Both the position numbers and the translations under genes were made by a program. From Brachynemurus nebulosus (taxonomy: Eukaryota; Arthropoda; Insecta; Neuroptera; Myrmeleontidae), in assembly GCA_035578155.1 (NCBI GenBank), contig JAPWDM010000005.1:38092108-38156107 (forward strand): DNA of 64,000 nucleotides. Reading direction: 5' to 3'. Positions within the stretch are counted from its first letter, which is position 1, and each line of letters begins with the position of its first letter. This document shows, in pieces, positions 24,779-37,449 of the stretch. The notes below the pieces were generated by a model, which was not told the origin of the DNA, searched no databases, and worked only from the letters and a program-made list of their open reading frames with translations.

Positions 24779-25636
24779 CATATACCTGCTCCGTTTCATC
24801 GTGGATAAAAAGACATTTCCTTCAAATTTGTTTTTTAAAAATTTTAACATCTTCCTTGACATTCATTCAAAACATGTCCACATAATATTTTAAACACGTT
24901 GATCGCATTTTATTCCTTTACGTGTGTTTAATATGGTTACATCAACAACTGATTTCAAAGAATTTGAACCAATACAATGCAATCATCATTGTGGCTCATT
25001 GTACTTATTGAATTTTCCGCGTAGACCCGCACGAAACATAGATTTTCAAATGTATACTAGCAGGTAATAAGGTTTATATGAACATCTGTCGTGGTTTTTG
25101 ATATTTCCGATAACAGTATTTATTTCCGCATCCCACTGGTATGTACTCTGTACGTATAGCAGTAATAATGTAGTAATCTAGTAACCGTTATAGCTCTACT
25201 GAATCAAGCAAGTTCTACTATATCGATATACCTACATAGATTTATATGTGTCGGTATTACAATACATAAAATGTCTGTCTGTGTGTCTGTCTGTTTGTCA
25301 GTACTATTCTGATCTGTTCATACATACACATCCAATAATGTCAAATGTACAATTGATTCAATATCCTTTATTAAATTTTATATCTAACTATGTTATCGAC
25401 TCAGTAGTTGTAACTGTATTGTATATATATTGGCAGCTATCCTAGTTATTTTATGCCATTTTTCATCGATATTATATAAAAAATTAAATTAGCTATACGA
25501 CATGAGTTAGACTGATGTCGAGATTTCTCGATCTTGATTATATTACATAAACCATTCATATGTTTGACATACTGATTAATAAATATATAAGCTAATCGCT
25601 TGAGAGTTGTTGAATGTTAAATCAATTTTTTGTTAA

Positions 25637-25794
25637 CACGTTAACTGTCATAACCTATTTTGACGAAATGCCCAACTAGCACACTATTTTAATAACTAAC
25701 ACACTCTGTATGGAACTGTTGATTCAGTACAGTATTGTGCCGCGGTTAGTCAGATTTCACTTGAGGCCGCACAACGTCCGTGACTGTCAACGTT
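25637..25794. mobile_element. Possible TTAA-flanked MITE (piggyBac type)
   Basis: TTAA (25633-25636) precedes CACGTTAACTGTCAT. The right end TGACTGTCAACGTT is followed by TTAG. The ends are imperfect inverted repeats. Short length and the mutated right target make this tentative. Confidence 0.4.
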
Positions 25795-26244
25795 TTAGAT
25801 GATTCGTTTTTAAGATACTTAAAGTCGTTTAAATTATTCTTTAATTTCAGTTATTCCGGTTTTGATTCAGATTCAGATTGAATTTCTTTCAAATAAATTG
25901 CTTTAATTTCCTCAAATATTTTTTCTTGATTTTCATTAAACTATACGATGTCCCATCACAAAATGTGATAAACTCGTTTGTTATTTTAGTAATAGTAAAT
26001 ACGTGTTTTTTCATCGTTTGTTATAAAAAATAAATAATAATAATATCATTCTGGCGTATATTTTAGTTGAAAATTCAAAAATTGAATAACGAGTTTTTGA
26101 TTGTGTGTTCTATTTTATGAGAAAAAATTTATTTTTAATTTTCGTTTTTAACCGAAATTTTTATTTAATTAAAAAAGTAAATATGTAATTGATTGTAAAA
26201 CATTTTTTTATAATCACAAAAAAATGTATTTCCGTCCGATAAAG

Positions 26245-26789
26245 GGTATAGCCGGATAAGTATAGGTGAATCGGCCCCGGAAGCGAATTATTTTAATAAC
26301 TATATTAACGGTATGGTGAGGCTGTAAGTAATTGATATCTACAATTTTGGCTAATATTTACAATTTTAGTCATCTCCATAATTACTCAGTTTTGACCATC
26401 AAAATTGTAGATATCAATTACTTACAGCCTCACCATACCGTTAATATCACTGAGCAGTGAATCGAACTTCAAACATATTAACATATTTTCCTAGAGATAC
26501 CACAGGCATTAAATTTTTAAGTATGACTCCATTTTAGTAAGCCCAATTTGTAACCAGGGAGACTTGTTTATAAATATTAGATCAATCATTAAATTAATGG
26601 TTTGACCGCCATTAAAGTAACCCCATCTGTCAATTTTTTGCTCACATCAGTCAATTTTTTTGCTTCAATTTCTTAATGTATTTGTAATACACAGCATTCT
26701 CTCTAGTCGATTCTCTTCTCAATGGTTAATATAGTTATTAAAATAATTCGCTTTCGGGGCCGATTCACCTATACTTATCCGGCTATACC
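26245..26789. mobile_element. MITE with 65-base terminal inverted repeats and an internal hairpin
   Basis: Terminal arms 26245-26309 and 26725-26789 are 65 bases long and nearly identical in inverse orientation, beginning GGTATAGCCGGATAAGTATA. A second inverted repeat lies inside (about 26303-26349 with 26400-26447, core GGTGAGGCTGTAAGTAATTG). A TA target is possible. No coding sequence. Confidence 0.75.
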
Positions 26790-27779
26790 ATTTGTATCCC
26801 TATTTTATTAAATGTAAAATTAATTTTTAAGAAAAAAATTTTCTAAAAATGTCGTCCTAAGATTGAAAATTCTTAAACTATTAAAGAATAAATAGTATTC
26901 TAGACCGATTTAATATTCGAGCTTAAAATGATTTAACAACAAAATTTTACCTCTCAGACGCGAATCTAAGCTTAAATCTTCCGCCGATTTTACTTATTTC
27001 CCCGTTCAACATGGCATGGCTTCTAATTTTATATATTATACAATGTATTTTTCGGTGGTTTTGACAGAATAGATTACAGTGAGGACTTATCGCCAAACAG
27101 GGTTACGCAAAGGAAAACTCTGACCTAACCGCATAGATATTTTAAATTTTTTAGTAGCTACAAAATTCAATTTACCTATATAATTTCATTTTATTTTTCA
27201 CTAATTTCCGAGTGGGTAGGTACGCTCTATATGTTGTCTAGTGTTTTTGAAACATGATCTCTTTACGTAATAAACATTGTAGCGTGTAATTGCGCGTAGT
27301 TTGAGCAGCGTAGATTATTATTAGTGTGACGTAGTTGCACAAGAGAATGTAACGATAGCGAAAAGTACCTACATATTACCCTTTGTTGAAAACGGTAATT
27401 TTCTACAATGTTTGTATGATACATATGTACGTTTCGAGACGGATAATCAGTACGAAAGGTTGTTGTAGATAACCGCATCCGCATGTGCATTACTTTTACA
27501 CATCCGTATCTACATCCAGATCCGCATTATTTTAATGCGGATGCGGATGTTTACAAGTTCCAAAATGAATCGACTTTAAAATTATCGGATTGGAGGCTTC
27601 CTCTCCTTTGTCTTATTAGTAAGTTATACGCTGTGACCGTCACATATGACATATGATGGAGAAATCTTTATTTTTTTCTGCAGTCAAAGATAGACCCAGT
27701 TCCCAAATTAAGAGAAGGACACATTTCTCAAAAGGCTACACAATGTCTTTTTGACTTTAAAAAGGGTTTAAATGTTTTG

Positions 27780-28298
27780 ATAAATTAGCATTAATAGAAC
27801 AATTTTGAAAACCAATAATTCTCTTTCAGTTTTACCATTCTGTCATATCACTGACGGATTTTTTGAGGCACTGAAAAATTTTAATAAACTTAATGACGCC
27901 ATTAAATTAAAAAAATCCCCATATCCTCGAAGCAAACCATACTGAAGTGACAAATTAGGGCGCCTGATTGAATTAAGGTAATTTGAGTGTGAACTGTTCA
28001 TTGCCATAAAAATGACCGAATTCCTTAATTTCCAATAATATTGATCCAACAGAAGACTATTTTTAACTTAATTGTCTAATTTTGGTAAAAACGAAAAAAC
28101 GATTTAAAAAAACCATTATTCCGCTTCTAGTTTCATCATTTTATTACCTTGCTTCCGATTTTTAACGCATCGAAAAATTTTAGTAAACTTGATGACGTCA
28201 CCAAATTAGAAAAATTCCTTTTTCTGAAAATGAAGTGATTTAAATTAGTATAATTGGTTGAATTAGGGTAATTTGGGTGTGAATTTTTCATTTTTGCT
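27780..28298. repeat. Dispersed repeat, copy 2
   Basis: Two tandem units of the family seen at 4800-5420: 'gaaaaccaataattctcttt', then 'aataaacttaatgacgccat', then 'aatttgggtgtga'. It is cut by the piggyBac element inserted at 28299. Confidence 0.6.
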
Positions 28299-28302
28299 TA
28301 AC

Positions 28303-29869
28303 CCTTTCGGGACCAACTTAATTTTTTTTATTTAAACTTTGTTTTTTGAGAAAAAACTTTCTTATTAGGGCTTAAAAAATACAAAAAACAATAATTTATT
28401 TTATTTTTATTTTTGAAAATAGACTTATAGTATGGTTTCACAACGTAACCACTGGGCAATTAAATCTAATAGTAATACAAAGGAGTAATATTACTTTTTA
28501 TGAAACGCTAAAAAGCAGTTCTTTTTATCATTCAGACATAGGCCAGCATTACAAGTGGAGCACTTTTATCTTGTACGATGTGGTTCCTTGGTAGTACTGC
28601 AATAACCAAATCGCAAAGAATTTCCATGTACATAGGTAGATACGCACATTTATCATATCTTTTTTCTAACGATACAAAAGTTTTGAAATGATTTATAGGT
28701 CTTTCATTACTTGGACGTCCTTTTTTAGAGTTTGGTCCTGCACCAATTAGTCCAGCAGCTACCGAAAGTCTAAATTCCTTTAGTGTCATGTTAGACGCCA
28801 TCCTTTTTTGAAAAAGTATGTAGGCATCATGTCCCTGTCACTCTCCATTTAGTCTATTATAAAAAAAATGGACCGTTTTTTGACGTCGCTGTAACTAATA
28901 TACCAGATAGCGTTGATTTACTAGGGGATAAAATTAGAGTCGAGACATGAGGTTTAATAGTTCGCTATTTTTCATTTAAAATAAATTGGAAATAAATATT
29001 TAAAAAAATACTTTAATTCAACCTAGAAAGATTAATTAAATTAAAAAAAATTTAATTCTTCGTTAACACACAACTTGGTGACGATACTTTTGTACTCAAT
29101 CATATGATAATTAATTTTGACTTCTATTTGATGAAAAATGCTCACATGTCCCAACTCTATTTAGTATACCCCCTATACCATTAGCGCCACGTAGCAAACG
29201 TAGCAAACTGTGACATGAAAAGGTCCGTCCTTGAAAACAAGTGGAAGGGACATGGTAGGCATTTACTACAGTTCTGAACTGACGATTCGAAACAATATTG
29301 TCACAGTTTCAAAATAAAAGTAGTATTTTTGCGAAGTAAAATATTTGTTTATTATTTACAAATATGGAATAACATAAAGTAACGCTCAAATCTATGAATA
29401 TTAATAACATAGGATGTCTTAAAAAATTTCAAATTTGTTCAAAACACGCATAAAAATGAGTGCATTTTTATACGTGCCTAGTGGTCACATGCTGAAACCA
29501 TCCATTTATATTACTAAAAATTAGCATTTTATGGGAATTATTTCAATTACAGTAAACATAATTCACCTTAGCAATATCTTACAATAATAAATAAATAATA
29601 ACATATCTGCCATTTCGGGATTAAACCTTACAAAAAAAAGTTTTATAAAGTACCACTGTACAGCCGTTATATTAACAACACACTACCGCCAAAATACCGA
29701 CATCACAATGTGCTTAAATTGAATTTACCACGAACTTATACTTTTTAACGTTAGATGGCAGTATACTGAATGATATCTACTACATGGTTTCACTGCAAAA
29801 CCAGTAGGAAATTAAGAAATAAAATATTTAATTTGTGGTTTCACGGTGAAACCACTGGGACCGAAAGGG
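28303..29869. mobile_element. piggyBac-type element, 1567 bases, TTAA target duplication
   Basis: TTAA flanks both ends (28299-28302 and 29870-29873). The terminal inverted repeats are CCCTTTCGGGACC and GGGACCGAAAGGG. Subterminal copies of GGTTTCAC or its complement recur (for example near 28434, 29789 and 29837-29852), plausible transposase sites. The interior carries a fragment of piggyBac-like transposase on the minus strand (28532-28801) but no complete DDE domain, so it is probably an internally deleted, non-autonomous copy. Confidence 0.85.
28532..28801 (-). pseudogene. piggyBac-like transposase fragment
   Basis: An 89-residue frame inside the TTAA-flanked element. It includes TLKEFRLSVAAGLIGAG, then KKGRPSNERP, the type of sequence found near the C-terminal side of piggyBac (PGBD) transposases. 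The catalytic Asp residues are absent. Identification rests on the family-like motif plus the TTAA and inverted-repeat context. It is presumably not functional. Confidence 0.6.
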
Positions 29870-30620
29870 TTAATCTCTGTTTAGGGGAACGATCATATGG
29901 ATCATGACCACTCGCCTGTATCTGTTCTTGCTTGCGGTATTGGTACAGAAAACTGGTTAATTTTACAACTATTACATGTCCGCATGTTGCTCTTAAAAAT
30001 CCGCGTCCGCATCCGCATCTGCGGATGTCTTTGATGATATCATGTCTGTAACAACCCTAATCACTACACGTATATCGTTTTAAAACTGTTTACTGCATAT
30101 GACATGTCTAAACTTCAATAGCTTTATGCATATGACCTTACTACATACTCTATTAGTTATAGACATTGTTATTTAGATTCTTATTCCTACATTGTAATTT
30201 AATTTCGTCGTATTATCAAGCTTAGTGTGCTATAACCGGGAATTAGAATATAATGTTTGATTAGTTTGTAAGTATATTTTCTTAGAAGACGAATAACATT
30301 TTTTTTAATGCTACTAAAAGAAAATCAAAAGCAGTTTGATTGAATCTTAACGTACTTGTTGTCTTCAGGCTATTTTTAACAATTTTCTAGGTCAATTGTT
30401 CTAAATTTTCACGCTACAAATTTAATTCCGATGAGCTTAAGAGAAACCGGATTGCTTTTTATTGGCATATATACCTTTTAGTTTATCCTACGAAACAGGC
30501 CTGTATCCTTTTCCGGGCACTCTGAGGGCTGAAGAACGTTAAAGGTCATTATTGCAAGTAACTGTTGCAAGTAAATTAATTATTTTCCATGAAACTTAGT
30601 CCACGGTACCTGCACCTGTA

Positions 30621-32153
30621 GGGGAGAGTGGGGATGTTTGGGACGTGGGAGGTTTGGGACACCTTCATTTTATTTTGTTACGTTGGCTGCAGTGAGCCAA
30701 TTTCCCTCCAGAATGAAGGACTAACTTCAATATTAGTGTACCTTGACTTCCATGAAGTTAAATTGGAAGACGCTGCTGTCATTGAGAAAACTGTGATTTT
30801 TCCTCAAAAAGTCTGGGTTTTTCAACCCGAAGTTTCAATTCACTCTATCTTCATTTTACATCATCAAGTAAGTGTAAATTATTTATCAAATGACCACATC
30901 ATTAAGGTTTATTTTAATGAACAAAACAGCTTTATCTTTTTAAGGTTATGATTTTAGAACACATTTTAACTTAACAGGCACATTTGGGAGGTTTGGGACA
31001 GCTCATGTTGGGAGGTTTGGGACAGTGTCCCGAACCTCCCTAGAGAAAAATCATGTAAGCTTGCGAGATTGTATGTTATATAATACACTCTCAAATAAGC
31101 TTACATGATTTTTTTTAACTGAATCTGTAACAAAATAACCTTAAAATGTAAGAAAATATTTTCATTTTTAAACGTTTAATAAAACTATATTCGTCAATAA
31201 CTGAAAAAACCTATAATTTTTCGGAAATTTACCAACCAGATCAAAAAGAAAAAACAGAAGAAAATTGAAAACATTGACAGCTCATTAGAGAGTTCGTCAG
31301 ACATTTCCTCTGGTGAAAGTATTCTGAATGTTTCAGATGAAGAGTATGCTGATCTTTCAGACTTTCAACCGAAAGATTTGAAACACGGCACATTTGTTTT
31401 GGTGGAGTTCAAGGGAGGAGCAAGACTCTCTACTAAATATAGGTATGCCTGTATTGTACAAAGACCACCTGATGAAGATGCGCCTTCTGAAGAAATAGAA
31501 GTCAGTGTTATGTCCCTCAAATGTATTGATTCATCAAAGAAAACTTTCATTACTCAAGAAGAAGACATATCTGTTATGAGAATTGAAAGTGTGTTAGGAA
31601 TTTTACCAGTTCCGAGAATTTCAATGACAAGGGACAGATTGAGATATGTGTTTTGTCAGCCAATAAATATTTTTTGTAAATAGTAACCTTTCCATATAAT
31701 TAAAAACCTGAATTTTTTGGAAGAAAGACATCATGTAGCGGGATTTAGTTATAAAATTTTTCATGAACTTGACTGTTTTAGAATCAAATAATTATGTTAT
31801 TATTATTATTTTAGTTTCTAATGCCTAAACTATTGTTAATTTAATTTCAATTACTTTAGTAATGCAAAAATACAAAGATTTTGAGTGATATCTTTTAGTT
31901 TTATTATATATACCAAACCTCCCCGAGCACAGTCCCAAACCTCCCCAGGGTAGGGAGGATTGGGACATTTGATATACTTTAAGAAAATTGTTATTTTAAT
32001 TCAAATTTTTATTATTTTAACTTTAAAAAAAATATCACAATATAGCTGAAAAGTTACTTTACCATTTGCAATTGTTCTGGTTCTTTAAGCTAAAATTATA
32101 AGACGTAGAAAAAATAATCACTGAAAATTGTCCCAAACATCCCCACCCTCCCC
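30621..32153 (+). mobile_element. pogo/Tigger-type element, 1.5 kb, TA-flanked
   Basis: Terminal inverted repeats GGGGAGAGTGGGGATGTTTG and CAAACATCCCCACCCTCCCC are flanked by TA. The symmetry continues outward as ACCTG-TA and TA-CAGGT, so either the repeats are longer or the target was the palindrome ACCTGTACAGGT. A family motif GGGAGGTTTGGGACA, or its complement, recurs several times near both ends (30648, 30987, 31011, 31030, 31915-31975). A transposase tail is encoded at 31213-31683. Confidence 0.8.
31213..31683 (+). pseudogene. C-terminal tail of a pogo-like DDE transposase
   Basis: Open frame on the plus strand. A basic stretch (KKKKQKK) leads to an acidic/serine region (SSSDISSGES, then SDEEYADLSDF), followed by a small folded-looking block with GTFVLVEFKGGARL, YACIVQRPP and SVMRIESVLGILPVPRIS. 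This layout matches the C-terminus of pogo/Tigger-type transposases. The upstream CENP-B HTH and DDE domain are missing, so the element is deleted. The assignment is by layout and memory, without alignment. Confidence 0.5.
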
Positions 32154-32476
32154 TACAGGTAATTAGTTGATTAAGTTTTTAATAAAAGACTGAAAAACAG
32201 TCTTTTTTCAGTATATTAAAATACTATTTCAATAACACTGAGCAAATGTTATTATTTTTATTACTTTATCCGTTTCATATCGTAACGTATTGTTTTTAAA
32301 TATAATAAAAAACTTTTCAATTTAATTTTGCGTGCCGTATAGGAGTAAAACAAACATAACTACATAATGCATATACATACACGTATGAACCGAATATTCA
32401 TACAAATAAAGAGAACTGGAAAATACTGATAAAATCATAAACGTAAACTACGAAGAAATTTAATATTCACTAAGTA

Positions 32477-33091
32477 TACAGGGTGGGGAAAATTTCTCCC
32501 TTACAATTTTGAACTCTGAAGAACGTATAAAAATATTGTATTTAAATATTGCATATCGCTTAATGTAGAAGAAGCTTGAATTTTTGTTACTGTACTGTAC
32601 CAATACTGGCAGAACTGGACACAATGTAACCACTTTAGTGTCCGTCCATCTGTCATAGACGATTTCCTCTGAAACCATCTGATATAAAAATTTGAAATAT
32701 AGTACAGAAATAAAGTGTGGTGGCCCAGTTATAAATGTGAAATTGAATTTTGAATCTGGAGATTAATTTCCCAGGAGGTAACCTGAAAAGTGGAAAGAAA
32801 ATTTTTCTCTAAGAGCTTGGAGTAGGGTATCAAACGAAAGCTTATTAAAATACAAATTCAGTAATATATAAACTGTACTTTTTTTTCACTTTTTCTTTTT
32901 CTTTTTTTTTGGGAGGGGGGGGGGGGCTCTTAAAAATTGCTGTACTCAAATAATCGTTTAGAAAAATCTTTAAAATTTTTTTTTCTTTTAAACATTAATA
33001 GACCAATATAAATATACGATCGTTTTAAAATCGAAACTTATTGTTTATTTTAAGAATAAAATCTAAGGGAGTATCTTTATAACACCCTGTA
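32477..33091. mobile_element. Possible MITE with TACAGGGTG ends
   Basis: TACAGGGTGGGG at the left and AACACCCTGTA at the right form short inverted ends of a type frequent in insect MITEs. The interior includes a block ('gtatcaaacgaaagcttatt') that also occurs at about 55.53-55.82 kb, and a homopolymer G run near 32916. Only about 9 terminal bases pair. Confidence 0.4.
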
Positions 33092-33099
33092 CTACATTC

Positions 33100-35550
33100 T
33101 ATTGTATTGTATTTGTATTGTTCATAGTATGTTTATAAATAAATAATTGAAAATATAAATTATATTTATTTTTCTTCCTATACATAAACACTGCATAAAT
33201 ATATAGGCTGTCTTTAATAAAATTATCAACAGAGGAAGTCGTAAATGCGGTAAGATACACAGCTTTGGTTAAATCAGACGAATTATGCAGACGCGTTAAA
33301 TGGTATCTCTAAACTTCCCAAATTTCATATAAGTAGTTTGGGGGCTGTAGCCAAAGTAATCATAATTTCAATTTTTTTCTGCCAGTAATTTCTCACTAGT
33401 AATTCTCTTCTAAATTTCTCTTCTGAATCTAATTTAACTGAAATTGTATTTCTCACCGTTTACAAGATCTCCGTAATGGTATATTTTTAGGAACAATCTG
33501 TAACTAACATAATCGTTGTCAATTTCACAAAGTGGCGTATTTCATTTTAACTAATTTTATAGAAGGATATTTTAATAGTTCTTACAAAAACGTCACCTCT
33601 GCAGTTTTGTTGATTTTATGGATCTAAGACTCAAATGTTTGAATTTTTAACTTTAACGAATTTTTCTTTAGTAGCCAAATATTTAACTGAAGATATTAAT
33701 TAATTTTATTTGAATCCCCCAGAAACGGTTAAGCTTTTATCAATTGAGAGGAAATATCTTAGTTTTGATTTTTTTTTGATATTCCTACGCCAGTTTGTGA
33801 AATTGATGACAATAGGTACAAATGCCTAGGGATATTGCACCCTATAACAGGAGGAGATACATATTGTACGTCATCTATGTGTAATATAAATGTTATTGGA
33901 TATAAATCTTTATAGAGTAAACGAAATTTAAAATAAAGTTAGCATACAGTACGAAATAAACTTATTCGAGAAATATTGATTTAAAGCAAATAGCTCTCAC
34001 ATTTTTGTAAGTACCTGATGCGGGTAAGTAATATGAGAACAATATCATATGTGTCTATATTAACTAAATTTAAAATTTTGTCAGAATATTCCCAGTATGT
34101 ATCTTTTTGAGGAAAACTTCTAAATTACTAGCTCCCCCATCATCATTCTAGAAATATTTGGGCCTAGGTTAAGGAGGCACAATTATTTTACTAGTACAGT
34201 ATAACAATCTTGCACTTTATTATTCGCCATATTCTTTTCAAAAAAATAAAAATTAAAATAAATAATTAAATAAATATAAATTAACAAAAATAAATTTTAA
34301 AAGATTTCTTTTCAAAAATACAATACTGTTGAGAAAAAAAAGACCAAATTAAATTCTTTGATTAATTCTGGTTTACGAAATGTGGTACTTGGTACAATCA
34401 CTGCGTATTATACCCTGGTTGGACCAATGCGGCTTTCCACGACCTGTATCATTGCTAGCAACGGTTATAAAATTAATAAACTATAAAGTAATTGCATTAT
34501 TGTGGTAATACTTGATATAAGAGGAAAAGATAACATGCTAACCGAAACAAGAATTACATTTTTAGAATGCCTGTCGAAACCACTGCCACCACTCTCTCTT
34601 TGAAGTTAAAGGTTCAAATGCTCAAAGAGATGATCAGAGGTATATTTATTTTTGTCGAGGAAGTTTCTTCTATAGACAAATAAACAAGGCTACACATAAC
34701 AATGCAATTATGGCAAAAAAATATTTCTACCGCGCACGTAAATTAATTGAAATACATTTAAATTTTAAGTGCTCGTTGACGAAGGTATACGCTTAGGGTT
34801 CCGCTACCCCTCCCCCCCCGGCGTGCATTCCAATACGAACAGGCGTCCATCACGTCTATTCTATCTGCTATTTTCACATGGTAAAGCAGTAGAGCGGTAT
34901 CGGGAAGGGAAGTATTTGTTGACTAATATTAGGGAGAGGTTATGTTAACTTCCGATTAGAATGGTAACAATAAAGGGCGTTAGGCGTACATACATACATG
35001 TACGTGTGTACACAGGCAGTAGACAGACGCTTGCTGTAGTAATATTTCTCTGTCCCGTTTTTCCGGTTGCATATTGCATGAGAATTGCGTGTGCAATATT
35101 GGAATTACATTTTCCCTTCATTATTGTTTTTGACCTTAAATGTAACTAAACTTACTTCGAACATTGCAGAAAAAGAAATAAAGAAAACTCATTTTCTTTT
35201 TTCTTTGAACTTTTTCTTTTAAATTTAGATTAGTATCACGTTTGATTAATTTGTTGAGGAAATATTGAAAATTAGCACGCATTGCATTCGTTGTCGACAT
35301 CAACATTCAAGACCAGAAAAGGGTCAAAAATCATGATTCCAAATCGGCGCGGCGGGACAAAATTCAGAGAAGAAAAAATTGTTGGAATCGAGTACAATTT
35401 CTATATATGTATATCCAGATCTCTATCTTTTTCAATCTCCATGTTTTTCTTTCTAAGGAATCACTTCACTTTTTGTAAGTGACTTTTATTTCTACAGGTA
35501 TCCAATGGACAAATAAATTAAATTGGATAACTGCAAAACAATATAACTGC
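33100..35550. other. No gene recognised
   Basis: A+T-rich sequence with one short C-rich stretch at about 34809-34822. Short frames here (for example 34961-35149 and 35282-35482) show no domain and no convincing splice context. Confidence 0.45.
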
Positions 35551-35551
35551 T

Positions 35552-35649
35552 TGTCTTTATGTACAAGTTTGAATTTGTTTATTTTTTTTTTTTTTTTAAA
35601 TGTCTTTATGTACAAGTTTGAATTTGTTTATTTTTTTTTTTTTTTTAAA
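35552..35649. repeat. Tandem duplication, 2 x 49 bases
   Basis: Two adjacent copies of a unit starting TGTCTTTATGTACAAGTTTG and ending in a poly-T tract and AAA. The copies appear identical. Confidence 0.9.
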
Positions 35650-35879
35650 TAAGTAATACATTCCCTAGCAATGCTATTTAATTTAAGTTAAATTGTTTTC
35701 TGATTAGTGACGTTTTATAAATCTTGCTTACTAATTATTTTAAAAGCGGAAACAAAAGCTTTTTTTTTGGTTTCTTAAGACTAAAAGTGACATTATACTC
35801 CCTATCTTGGTCCCGGAATTACATAACATTATACTCTTTTAATTTAAATTTCATATTTAATATTTTCATTTAGATCAAA

Positions 35880-36050
35880 AAGGGAAAAAGTCATAGAAAA
35901 AGTATAGTATTCTACTCGTGTTTAATGGCTATTACTCATTCGGATAAATTATTGTAATCATCACGTAAATTTGGCTCGTACCGTAATATTTTCTTCATGA
36001 GTAATATCCACCATTACTTGCTCATTGAATAATATACTATAATTTTATTT
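35880..36050. repeat. Dispersed repeat pair, copy 1
   Basis: Contains 'ggctcgtaccgtaatatttt', then CATGAGTAATA, then TTGAATAATATACTAT. The same order and spacing occur at 38225-38375. Class unknown. Confidence 0.55.
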
Positions 36051-36976
36051 ATTTATTTTTCTATTTCATACATCGATACATATAGATTTATTCTCTATTA
36101 TAAATCACAGTAGTTACATTAGTCCCAAATCTTTATTTTTTTGAGATTATATCAAAAAAATTTCCCGAAATTTCATTAAACAACATAAACGACAAAAACA
36201 ATATTTCCTGTCGTATTTTTCAAATATATTTATTGGTAAAACTGCCGTAAGCATTTACTAATAATGCATAACAGTATCTATAGGATGATATACTAAAACT
36301 GAATTTATATTGTGAATATGTACACAGTTCCCTATATCTAACATGAAGTTAGTTAACATTGCTACACCAGTTACAATCCATCTAGTCTATTGTATATTAC
36401 TATACCGTTCTATAACCTGCTATAGCCAAACTGTTCCTATATCTATGCTACGAATGTACATTGTATTGATTTTTCTCATCCCCACCAAATAGTTGAAGCT
36501 TTTTGCAAGTTTTTACTGTACTACGATTTTATTTTGACTCATTATTATTATTACTATAACGTAACAAAAAAAACAAAAAAAAAAAAAAACAAAATATTCT
36601 ATCGATACTTTTACAAATCGAGATAATACTATAGTCTGTCTGTTCTAGATAATATTCTAAAAAAAAAAAAGAGCAAAATGCTTTGAAAATTTTATTTTAA
36701 GAACAATATTAAATATCTTTATCAAGGGATTTTAGTTGAGATTGCATCACGATATATCTGGAGGTCTGGAGGCAAACTAAAATTGGTGGTTTGACGATAC
36801 TCTTCTACAAGTTTTTCAAGATGTCGAGGTATTGTCTATCGTACCAACTGTAGAAGTATTAAAGTAACTCAATTTAAAAATTTCATTTAAAATATTGTAA
36901 AAAGTCTTTGTAATAAAACTCAAGAGATTATGTACTTTTTTGATTATAGAGTCAAATTACTTTTGTGGGTGACCCT

Positions 36977-37298
36977 CAGGGCCAGCTTAGCCAATCGGCC
37001 ACCCTAGGCCATGGCCTAGAGGCGGGAGATTTTTAGGGGCGGTAAATTTTTAAAATAGGGCAGAAAAATGAGTAATTAACGTTTTTTTTTTTGCTCGTCA
37101 CTTATGTTTTTTACGTTTTTAAGGGAAAGTTTGTAAAAAAGGTAGGAAAAGGGGCGGCAAATCTTTAAAACAGGGCAGAAAATTTGCGATTGACGTTTTT
37201 TTTTTTTAAGATTTCCTTTTTTCAAATAAAAGGTAGGGGTGGCATTTTTCAAGATGCCTAGGGGCGGACTAGGCTTAACTAGGGTTAATCCGGCCCTG
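36977..37298. mobile_element. hAT-type MITE, family B copy 2
   Basis: The ends CAGGGCCAGCTTAGCC and GGGTTAATCCGGCCCTG are flanked by octamers GTGACCCT (36969-36976) and GTTACCCT (37299-37306), 7 of 8 alike. It is longer than the copy at 8491-8741 because an internal block with AGGGGCGG and 'aaaagggcagaaaa'-type sequence is repeated about 2-3 times. No coding capacity. Confidence 0.8.
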
Positions 37299-37449
37299 GT
37301 TACCCTACTATATGAATCTCGGAATTCATTCTAACATTAATTTGATTATTGTGGTGTGTGATAATGTGAAATTTTATATATCAGTGGCAGTCAACCTCTG
37401 TTACTATGCGAGTTACTTTCCTAGATTATAATTTATTCGGTGATAAAAG

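Larger units (their letters stand above)
27455..30060. mobile_element. Possible hAT-like element with CCGCATCC-rich ends, carrying a nested piggyBac element
   Basis: The left end AAAGGTTGTTGTAGATA and right end TCTGTAACAACCCTAA are imperfect inverted repeats. Each is followed inward by repeats of GCGGATGCGGAT or its complement (27474-27550 and 29984-30030). Flanking octamers TCAGTACG (27447-27454) and TCACTACA (30061-30068) match at 6 of 8, compatible with an old hAT insertion. The interior holds the dispersed repeat and the piggyBac element listed separately. No hAT transposase was recognised. Confidence 0.45.

Noticed and set aside
30628..30951. 107-codon plus-strand frame at the left end of the pogo-like element
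   Set aside because: It begins inside the terminal repeat and motif array, and the product matches no transposase segment I know.
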